The notes under the pieces were generated by a model. It had not been told where the DNA came from. It searched no databases and saw nothing but the letters and a program-made list of their open reading frames with translations. The position numbers and the translations under genes were made by a program. DNA of 64,000 nt from Streptomyces luomodiensis. Lineage in GTDB: Bacteria > Actinomycetota > Actinomycetes > Streptomycetales > Streptomycetaceae. Shown in pieces: positions 57,091 to 64,000 of this stretch; positions within the stretch are counted from its first letter, which is position 1, and each line of letters begins with the position of its first letter. The DNA lies in assembly GCF_031679605.1 (NCBI RefSeq), contig NZ_CP117522.1, positions 4,588,001-4,652,000 on the forward strand. The letters are read 5' to 3'.

Positions 57091-57750
57091 CTACGTGTCG
57101 AGCTTGCCGAGCATCTTGTTCATCTCGGTGATCTCGGCCGACTGCGAGGTGATGATCGACTTCGCCAGCGTCTTGGCGGGACCGCTGGCACCCTTGGCCT
57201 GTTCGGTCTTCGCCATCTCGATGGCGCCCCGATGGTGGCTGATCATCATCTGGAGAAACGCCGTGTCGAAGGCGTCACCGGAGAGCTTCCTCAGCTTGCT
57301 CATGTCCGCCTCCGACATCATGCCGGGCATCGACGCGCCGGAGTGGTGGTCCATGCCTGGCATACCGGCGTCCGGAACCTTCTCGCCCCAGGCCGTCAAC
57401 CAGCCCGACATGGTCTCGATCTCCGGGCTCTGCGCCTTCTTGATCTTCGAGGCGAGGTTCTTCACCTCCTGGGACTTCGCCCGTGACGGAGCCAACCCGG
57501 CCATCGTCACGGCCTGCCGGTGGTGCGAGATCATTTCCTGCGCGAAGGTCACGTCCTGCGCGTTGTGGCTGCCCTGCGTGGCGGAAGCGGTGGCCGAGGC
57601 GCCGGCGGACAGCTTTGCGCCCGTGTCGTGGCCGGAGTGCCCCGACGAGGAAGCGTCACTGTCACTGCCGCAAGCGGCCAGCACCACCGCGGCGGTCGTG
57701 GCCGCGGCCAGCGCGGCAGTCCGACGGATGAGAGAACGGCGAGATGCCAT
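57091..57750 (-). CDS. DUF305 lipoprotein, 219 aa
   Basis: Lipoprotein signal peptide (RRTAALAAATTAAVVLAAC, lipobox LAAC), a Ser/Gly/His linker, and a DUF305 ferritin-like helical domain with its two hallmark motifs FAQEMISHHRQAV and FLQMMISHHRGAIEMA. A Met/His-rich segment (MPGMDHHSGASMPGMM) lies between them. DUF305 proteins are exported, and many sit with copper or metal genes; a metal-binding role is inferred. The ATG at 57750 is preceded by AAGGAG; the longer in-frame N-terminus does not look like a leader. It follows the DUF6153 gene in the same direction. Confidence 0.9.
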   Translation of the reverse strand: MASRRSLIRRTAALAAATTAAVVLAACGSDSDASSSGHSGHDTGAKLSAGASATASATQGSHNAQDVTFAQEMISHHRQAVTMAGLAPSRAKSQEVKNLASKIKKAQSPEIETMSGWLTAWGEKVPDAGMPGMDHHSGASMPGMMSEADMSKLRKLSGDAFDTAFLQMMISHHRGAIEMAKTEQAKGASGPAKTLAKSIITSQSAEITEMNKMLGKLDT

Positions 57751-57854
57751 GAGAAGGAGAGCTCCTTGCGTGCCCGCGCTCGCGCGCGGCAAGAACGGAT
57801 GGTGAGGCAGGCCGGAACGCGGCTCCCCGCCGGCAGGGAGTCGCGCGGGTGCCT

Positions 57855-58298
57855 CTATATCCGCAGAAGCTGGAGCTCAGAGAGGCTAGGCGGAGCCCGG
57901 CCGTCGACCGTCCGCGCGACATGGTTGCCGAGGGCCGTCACGGAGGGTTCGGCGGGCACAGCCAGTGCCGGCAGCAGGGTCGGAGGCACGTAGGACGCGG
58001 CCGTGCCCTTGGCCGCACAGGTTCCGCCGACGTGGTCCATGGCCATTCCGCCATCATCCGCACCCGACACATGCGGACAGGCACTGTCGCCCGCATCAGC
58101 GGACACGGCGTGCTGCCCGGCCTCACCCAGCGGCGCCGTCATGACGTGCTGCCCCGCTGACGGCATCCCGGACGGTGAGAGCCCATGCATGGCCAGCACC
58201 CCGGCCACCACCGCCATCACCAGCAGCATCCAGCGAGCACGGCTCACCGCGGAGCGGGTGCGGGTGCGGGTACGGAGGCCGGATGTCACGGCACCCAT
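57855..58298 (-). CDS. DUF6153 family protein, 147 aa
   Basis: One transmembrane helix near the N-terminus (WMLLVMAVVAGVLAMHGLSP), then a His/Met/Cys-containing exported region (GQHAVSADAGDSACPHVSG, DDGGMAMDHVGG), ending with the characteristic PPSLSELQLLRI. The family is common in actinomycetes and often lies beside DUF305, as here (104 nt upstream of it). Metal handling is suggested by composition and neighbours only. Confidence 0.8.
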   Translation of the reverse strand: MGAVTSGLRTRTRTRSAVSRARWMLLVMAVVAGVLAMHGLSPSGMPSAGQHVMTAPLGEAGQHAVSADAGDSACPHVSGADDGGMAMDHVGGTCAAKGTAASYVPPTLLPALAVPAEPSVTALGNHVARTVDGRAPPSLSELQLLRI

Positions 58299-58447
58299 GG
58301 TACGAACACCGGCCGCCGCGCTCCCGCCGTAGGGTCGCCATCAGGCTCGGCGTCCGCGCATCGCGGGTGTGTTGGGCGGTTGCGTCAGGGCAGCCGCCGC
58401 CAGGGTCCGGACCTCCGCGTTCACGGTGCGGAGCCGGTCCTGCCGTC

Positions 58448-58480
58448 AACGCCCCCACGATCCACGATCGCGGGGGCGTT
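58448..58480 (-). terminator. Hairpin downstream of tRNA-Thr
   Basis: 14-bp arms with one mismatch and a 5-nt loop, 19 nt after the 3' end of the tRNA on the minus strand. Confidence 0.6.
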
Positions 58481-58498
58481 CGGCCTGGTGAGGCACAG

Positions 58499-58571
58499 AG
58501 CCGACTGTCGGGTTCGAACCGACGACCTTCGCTTTACAAGAGCGGCGCTCTACCAGCTGAGCTAAGTCGGC
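58499..58571 (-). tRNA. tRNA-Thr (anticodon TGT)
   Basis: A complete cloverleaf is readable: acceptor GCCGACT pairing with AGTCGGC, D-arm GCTCAGCTGGTAGAGC, anticodon loop CTTGTAA with TGT, and T-arm GTCGGTTCGAACCCGAC. CCA is not encoded. No integrase or duplicated tRNA end was seen beside it. Confidence 0.95.
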
Positions 58572-58749
58572 ATCCCCTGCAGTGTACCCATCTCCGGGGC
58601 ATGGTCCGTTCGAAAAATACCCAGGTCCTGCCTAGAGACATGGCGGCCCTCACCGGTATAGCGTCACGCCAATCCACCTCGCGTGGACCAGACCACTGCC
58701 TTTACTCGGATCGTCCGGCACGTTCCTGCCGGTGAAGGGACAGATCACC

Positions 58750-59886
<1,137 letters not shown>

Positions 59887-59913
59887 TCCGGCTGTCCCGC
59901 CGGCCGTACGTAC

Positions 59914-59958
59914 CGACGGCGCCGTCCGTCCGCTCCCCGCGGACGGACGGCGCCGTCG
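59914..59958 (+). terminator. Hairpin terminator after msiK
   Basis: A perfect 20-bp stem (CGACGGCGCCGTCCGTCCGC with its complement) and a 5-nt loop, 28 nt after the stop. Confidence 0.8.
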
Positions 59959-59976
59959 CGTTGTGGAGTTGTGGCG

Positions 59977-60015
59977 GCGTTGGGCTGTTGCCGCGTTGGG
60001 CTGTTGCGGCGTTGA
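59977..60015. repeat. 16-bp tandem repeat, about 2.5 copies
   Basis: GCGTTGGGCTGTTGCC, GCGTTGGGCTGTTGCG and a partial third unit, in the 309-nt gap between msiK and the next gene. The rest of that gap holds the msiK terminator and an AT-richer stretch (60016-60060) likely to contain the promoter of the downstream gene. Confidence 0.65.
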
Positions 60016-60195
60016 GTTGATTGTCGATAAATTCCCCGACATTTCGAGCATTTCACCTCCGAACGTCAACTCACCGATCGCCAAGAGCGGCTTTCCGTCA
60101 CCCGGCTTGGTGACTGAATGTCGCCAAATCGTCGCTCCTCGCTACGATCACCGCGTACCGCAGTCCCGAACCACCCACCCGCGAGGAACTACCCC

Positions 60196-60615
60196 GTGAA
60201 CACCGCAGCCCGCCGCATCGGCAGAACGCTCGCCTTCGTCCTCCCCGTCGTGCTCGTCCTTTCCGGCACCCTCGCGGTCACCCGCGTCCCCTGGGCCTCG
60301 CCGAGCGCCGAGTCGCAGATCCTCACCGCCTCCTCCGACCGGGCGTCCACCCATGCCACCCACCGGGCCCCGCATGAGCTGCTGCGCGACCGGCTGCTCG
60401 CCGAGCTCCAGGAGAAGGACCCCGCCGTGGCGCTCACCCACCTCCAGGTCGCGACGTCCAGGCGGCCCTCGCTCGCCGAGCACTGCGCCTCCATCGCCCG
60501 CGCGCTCGGCCGCGCCGCGGTCGCCAAGTACGGCGGCGTGAGCCGCGCCCAGGCGTACGCCCGGCCCGTCTGCGACACCTCGTTCGCGTCCGGGGTCACC
60601 CAGGCGTACCGCTGA
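60196..60615 (+). CDS. Small hypothetical exported protein, 139 aa
   Basis: N-terminal signal or anchor helix (TLAFVLPVVLVLSGTLAV), then a hydrophilic region with two Cys (AEHCASIARALGRAAVAKYG, ARPVCDTSF) that could form a disulfide. The GTG at 60196 has GAGGAAC seven nt upstream. No recognised family. The pattern suggests a secreted or membrane-tethered helical protein. Confidence 0.65.
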   Translation: MNTAARRIGRTLAFVLPVVLVLSGTLAVTRVPWASPSAESQILTASSDRASTHATHRAPHELLRDRLLAELQEKDPAVALTHLQVATSRRPSLAEHCASIARALGRAAVAKYGGVSRAQAYARPVCDTSFASGVTQAYR

Positions 60616-60754
60616 CCCGTCCCCCGGCTCCCCCGGCGCCCGCCCCCGTGCCGCCGATGTCGCGCGGCTCCCGCCGTCCCCTTTTCCACCCGCGCCCGTT
60701 CTTCTCGCTCCGGCTCCGCCTACGGCGGTCCCCTGACCGCATATGGTGCGGTTC

Positions 60755-61555
60755 ATGAGCGATGACGACGAGCGCAGACCCGGGCACCCCCACCAGACCG
60801 CGCGCCCCACACAAGCCGTCGTCCTGGCCGGAGGCCAGGGCTCACGGCTGCGTCCGTACACCGACGACCGCCCCAAGCCGATGGTCGAGATCCCCGGCAC
60901 CGGGACCCCGATCATCGGCCATCAGCTGGCCTGGCTGGCCGCCGAGGGCGTCACCCACGCGGTGGTCTCCTGCGGCCACCTCGCCGCCGTCCTCCAGGAC
61001 TGGCTCGAGACGGCGGAGTTGCCGCTGCGGGTGACGACGGTCGTCGAGAAGGAGCCGCTGGGGCGCGGCGGCGGCCTCAAGTTCGCCGCCGCCCGGCTCC
61101 CCGAGCCCGACCGGCCCTGGTACGCCACCAACGGCGACATCTGGACCCGCTTCTCGCTCCGCGACATGGCGGACTTCCACGACGAGCGCGGCGCCACCGC
61201 CACGCTCGCCCTCGCCCGGCCGCGCATTCCGTGGGGGGCGGTGGAGACCAATGAGTTCGGGCACGTCCTGGACTTCATCGAGTCGCCGCCCTCGCCATAT
61301 CTCATCAACGCGGGCGTCTACGTCTTCTCCGCCGCCTTCACCTCGCTCCTGCCCGACCGGGGCGACCACGAACGCACCACCTTCCCGCGCCTGGCACGCG
61401 AACGGCGGCTGGCGGGGTTCCCGCTGCCCCAGGGCGCGTACTGGCGGGCCATCGACACCGCGAAGGATCTGACCGAGGCCGCGAAGGAACTCGCCTCGGG
61501 CCCACCACCCCACGGCCACGGCCCCTTCGACACAGCACCGGTGCCACACGCCTGA
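60755..61555 (+). CDS. Sugar-phosphate nucleotidyltransferase, about 266 aa
   Basis: NTP_transferase fold: the signature VVLAGGQGSRLRPYTDDRPKPM binds the nucleotide (here from VVLAGGQGSRLRP to KPMVEIPG), then VEKEPLGRGGGLKFAA, the metal-binding TNGDIW and the sugar-site region INAGVYVFSA. It would transfer NMP to a hexose-1-phosphate, as in mannose-1-phosphate guanylyltransferase or glucose-1-phosphate thymidylyl/uridylyl enzymes; the substrate cannot be read. ATG at 60755 or at 60743 are both possible. No pathway partners are adjacent. Confidence 0.85.
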   Translation: MSDDDERRPGHPHQTARPTQAVVLAGGQGSRLRPYTDDRPKPMVEIPGTGTPIIGHQLAWLAAEGVTHAVVSCGHLAAVLQDWLETAELPLRVTTVVEKEPLGRGGGLKFAAARLPEPDRPWYATNGDIWTRFSLRDMADFHDERGATATLALARPRIPWGAVETNEFGHVLDFIESPPSPYLINAGVYVFSAAFTSLLPDRGDHERTTFPRLARERRLAGFPLPQGAYWRAIDTAKDLTEAAKELASGPPPHGHGPFDTAPVPHA

Positions 61556-61771
61556 GCCGACGGTCTGATCTATCGCTACGCGGTCCGGGCGACGGTACGG
61601 GGGCACGGCGGCACGGCGCTGCCGTACGCGGGAGACCGGGCCCGCGGCACCGAGCCGGTACGGGACCACAGATGGCGCGGGACGCAGGCCCGTGGCACGG
61701 GGCACACGGGCCGGTACGGGACCACAAGGCGCGCGGGACGCAGGCCAGTACGGGACACCGGGCGCGTGGCA

Positions 61772-61922
61772 CAGGACACCGGCCCGGTACTGCACGCAGG
61801 CCAGTACGGGACACGGGGCGCGTGCCGCGGGGCACCGAGCCGGTACGGGACCACAGGGCGCGGAACGCAGAGCACCGGGGGTGGCGCGGGACGCAGCCGG
61901 TACGGGACCACAAGGCGCGCGG
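61772..61922. repeat. 151-bp exact direct repeat, copy 1
   Basis: Identical base for base to 61958-62108, with an offset of 186 bp. It contains two GTACGGGACCACA units and one CAGTACGGGACAC unit. Confidence 0.85.
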
Positions 61923-61957
61923 GACGCAGGCCAGTACGGGACACAAGGCCCGTAGCG

Positions 61958-62108
61958 CAGGACACCGGCCCGGTACTGCACGCAGGCCAGTACGGGACAC
62001 GGGGCGCGTGCCGCGGGGCACCGAGCCGGTACGGGACCACAGGGCGCGGAACGCAGAGCACCGGGGGTGGCGCGGGACGCAGCCGGTACGGGACCACAAG
62101 GCGCGCGG
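61958..62108. repeat. 151-bp exact direct repeat, copy 2
   Basis: Second copy of 61772-61922. The 35-nt spacer between the copies is itself made of related units. Confidence 0.85.
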
Positions 62109-62351
62109 CGCGCGCCGCGAGGCGCTGCGGGGCCGCAAGAGGCGACGTGCGACACGAGCTTCTTCTCGGACAGGGCCTGCCCTAAGACGCGGGCTCAGCC
62201 GCAAGCGCAAGCTGAGCCGGAAGGGCGCGGGCTCAGCCGAAGGGCGCGGGGCGCAAGTCCAGCCGAACGCTCGGGCCCGACCCAAAACGCAAAACCAGCC
62301 CAAGAAGGCAGGCCCAACCCAGAACGCGGACTCGGCCGAAAGAACGCAGGC

Positions 62352-64000
62352 TCAGCCGAGGAGGCCGCTCAAGGCGGCCTCTTCGGCGGCCGGGTCGGTG
62401 TAGCCGTACGTGTTCTCCTCCGGCGGGCCGCCCTCCGGGCCGCCCGCGGACATCCCCCCGCCGGTGCCGCCCAGCGACGGCGGGCCCGCCGTCGCCGTCG
62501 GGGCGAGGGGGTGGCGCGGGGAGCGGGAAGTGCTGCCCAGGCCGCTGCGCGGCCGCGAACCGCCGCTCGGGCGGCCGGAGATGCCGGACGCCGACCCCGT
62601 CGCGCTCGGCTCCCCGGACGAGGAGGCCGACGCCGAGGCGGACGGCTCGGGGCGGTGCGGCAACCGCTCACGCGGCGACCGCGCACCGGCCGATTCGCCC
62701 CCCGTTCCCATCGGCCCGCGCTGCCCGCCGCGCGGGCTCTCCACGGACTGGCTGGGCAGCGGCGAACCGGGCAGGTTGTTCGTCGGCAGATCGCTCGGCT
62801 GGGGCGCCTTGACGACCTCCGACGACCGTACGGCGGCGCCCAGCATCGAGCCCATCAGCAGCGTCAGCCCGGCGACCACCATCACCAGCACACTGCCCCG
62901 GCGCAGCACCCGGCGCCGCAGCTGCCACAGTTCGGACCGGGGGCCGAGCCGCCGCCACGCCTCGCCGGCGAGCCGGGCGTCCGCCGAGTAGACCGGCGCG
63001 CCCGCGATGATCAGCGGGCTCCAGGCGGCGAGGTAGATGATGTCGGGCGCGTCGTAGACCGGCACCGTACGCCAGCTCACGGTGACGATCAGCGCGGCGG
63101 ACAGCAGCGCGCCGAACGCGGCGGCCAGCCGCTGCCACAGCCCCAGCACGGTGAGCACCCCGACCACGATCTGCAGGAAGGCCACGGTCAGCCCGGCGCC
63201 CACCGGATGCTCCAGCGCCAGGTCGCGCAGCGGCTCGGCGATCGGCCAGGGGTGCAGCGTGCGCAGCCAGGTGACCATCGAACCGCGCTCGCCGCCGTCG
63301 AAGTAGACGGGGTCGGAGAGCTTGCCCATCCCCCCGTAGACGGAGATGAAGCCGAGGAAGATGCGCAGCGGCAGCAGGACGACGCCGAGGTTCATCCGGC
63401 GCCCGGGGTAATAGGCGGCGTGGCGTACGGACTCGGAGTGGCGGCGCGGACGCGGAAGCGTGGCGCGCCGCGACTCGTGCCCGTCGCCGTCGCCCGCGCT
63501 CCGGCCCGACGCGGAGGCCGCGCCGCGCCGCTCCATCCCGGCCGCCCTGGCCACCGCCCTCGCCCCGCCCGGTTCGGCCGTCCCGCCCGCGCCCGTGCCC
63601 ACGCCCGGACGGCGCCGGCCACCGGACCCGGGCACGGTCTCCGTACGGGGGTTGCGGGGGCCGATGACCGTGGGTGCGCCGTCGTCGAAGGCGATCCGCG
63701 GCAGCACCTGGGTGGCGCCCACGTCCTCGGCGGCCTCCCCGGACCGGGCGCGGCCCAGCCCCTCGGACAGGCCGTCAGCCAGCCCGTCGGACGGACTGTC
63801 GGTCAGACCCTCGTGGGAGTACCGCACGGCCTGGAGAAGCCGGGTCGCCGCGGTGTCACCGCCGGGGCGGGTACGGCCGCTCCACACCACGGGCGGCCGG
63901 CGCCGGGCCGCGACCGGAACGCGGGCGAGCCGGGCCGTGTCCGCCAGCGCGCTGCTGACGACCGGGGCGCTGAGCTGCACCCGGAAGCTCGGGGCGTTGA
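62352..64000 (-). CDS. DoxX-family membrane protein, 5' end beyond window
   Basis: A long disordered N-terminal region (Gly/Arg/Ala-rich) is followed by a four-helix DoxX domain at about 62850-63400 (LLPLRIFLGFISVYGGMGKL, VGAGLTVAFLQIVVGVLTVL, AAAFGALLSAALIVTV, IIYLAAWSPLIIAGAPV). One more transmembrane helix (VLVMVVAGLTLLMGSML) precedes a Ser/Pro/Gly-rich tail ending EEAALSGLLG. The frame is open at the right edge (residues FRVQLSAPV there resemble the usual N-terminal part of these proteins), so the GTG at 63980 is probably not the start. Function in Streptomyces is unknown. Confidence 0.85.
   Translation of the reverse strand, partial: NAPSFRVQLSAPVVSSALADTARLARVPVAARRRPPVVWSGRTRPGGDTAATRLLQAVRYSHEGLTDSPSDGLADGLSEGLGRARSGEAAEDVGATQVLPRIAFDDGAPTVIGPRNPRTETVPGSGGRRRPGVGTGAGGTAEPGGARAVARAAGMERRGAASASGRSAGDGDGHESRRATLPRPRRHSESVRHAAYYPGRRMNLGVVLLPLRIFLGFISVYGGMGKLSDPVYFDGGERGSMVTWLRTLHPWPIAEPLRDLALEHPVGAGLTVAFLQIVVGVLTVLGLWQRLAAAFGALLSAALIVTVSWRTVPVYDAPDIIYLAAWSPLIIAGAPVYSADARLAGEAWRRLGPRSELWQLRRRVLRRGSVLVMVVAGLTLLMGSMLGAAVRSSEVVKAPQPSDLPTNNLPGSPLPSQSVESPRGGQRGPMGTGGESAGARSPRERLPHRPEPSASASASSSGEPSATGSASGISGRPSGGSRPRSGLGSTSRSPRHPLAPTATAGPPSLGGTGGGMSAGGPEGGPPEENTYGYTDPAAEEAALSGLLG

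Larger units (their letters stand above)
61620..62350. repeat. Repeat-rich intergenic spacer
   Basis: The 796 nt between the nucleotidyltransferase and the DoxX gene hold no convincing gene. The first 490 nt are built of variants of GTACGGGACCACA, CAGTACGGGACAC and GGGACGCAGG. Positions 62180-62350 hold degenerate GGGCTCAGCCG-type units. Frames through it on both strands translate to low-complexity repeats and are treated as non-coding. Confidence 0.75.

Noticed and set aside
58499..58571. tRNA-Thr as an integration site for a mobile element
   Set aside because: No integrase, no duplicated tRNA 3' end and no change in gene style next to it were seen.
61772..62108. CRISPR array
   Set aside because: Repeats are long, irregular and made of related subunits without unique spacers, and no cas genes are present.
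61338..62303. Repeat-containing open frames on both strands (VVPYRLG, VPYWPA or RDHKARGTQ type repeats)
   Set aside because: They are products of the DNA repeat array, several frames are equally open, and none has a start with a convincing ribosome site.

Overview
The window looks like chromosomal DNA of a Streptomyces or a close relative. It is very GC-rich, and it carries a XRE-regulator/ATP-binding-protein pair, an msiK-type sugar-ABC ATPase, a DUF6153 protein and a long modular peptide synthetase locus. No phage, transposase or CRISPR signature was seen.

Layout. Positions 1-3700: an RsbW-like ATP-binding protein (cut by the left edge), a XRE regulator, a membrane protein with two CxxC motifs, and a small secreted protein of the tendamistat (alpha-amylase inhibitor) fold. 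Positions 3803-43346: a minus-strand biosynthetic block of three nonribosomal peptide synthetases (about 37 kb), a cytochrome P450 and a TauD/SyrP-like dioxygenase. The dioxygenase overlaps by ATGA the end of a secreted PA14/YD-repeat (Rhs-like) protein (43343-47410). Positions 47587-54082: an orphan LuxR-type response regulator, an 85-residue HTH-only LysR protein, a MacB/FtsX-type ABC exporter pair, a second P450 and a second tendamistat-like protein. From 54173 on: housekeeping-like genes. These are an MmcQ/YjbR protein, a SpoIIE phosphatase, membrane proteins, a DUF4396 protein behind a copper-repressor-like operator, DUF305 and DUF6153 proteins, tRNA-Thr(TGT), msiK, a small secreted protein, a sugar-phosphate nucleotidyltransferase, a repeat-rich spacer and a DoxX-family protein running off the right edge.

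Assembly line. Gene order, overlapping starts and stops, and the terminal thioesterase give the order NRPS(34563-40886) > NRPS(19090-34566) > NRPS(3803-19090). Read domain by domain it is C-T | C-A-T-E || C-A-T-E | C-A-T | C-A-T-E(degenerate) | C-T-E || C-T-E | C-A-T-E | C-A-T | C-A-T-TE. That is ten carrier domains but only seven adenylation domains. Three modules have no A domain, and two of them face each other across a protein boundary. Codes read by eye suggest X1, D-Asn, D-aa3 (unassigned), Asp, aa5 (unassigned), D-X6, D-X7, D-allo-Thr, aa9 (unassigned), Ile/Val, released by the TE. The P450 and the SyrP-like oxygenase probably beta-hydroxylate carrier-bound residues. No stand-alone A domain, MbtH protein or phosphopantetheinyl transferase is visible here, so trans-loading partners must lie elsewhere. 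I do not recognise a known product.

Most unusual points: the three A-less modules, a collagen-like insertion of about 100 residues inside one A domain, an E domain with its catalytic His replaced, an apparently toxin-less Rhs/PA14 protein translationally coupled to tailoring enzymes, and two tendamistat-fold paralogues bracketing the locus, both without the amylase-binding WRY triplet.
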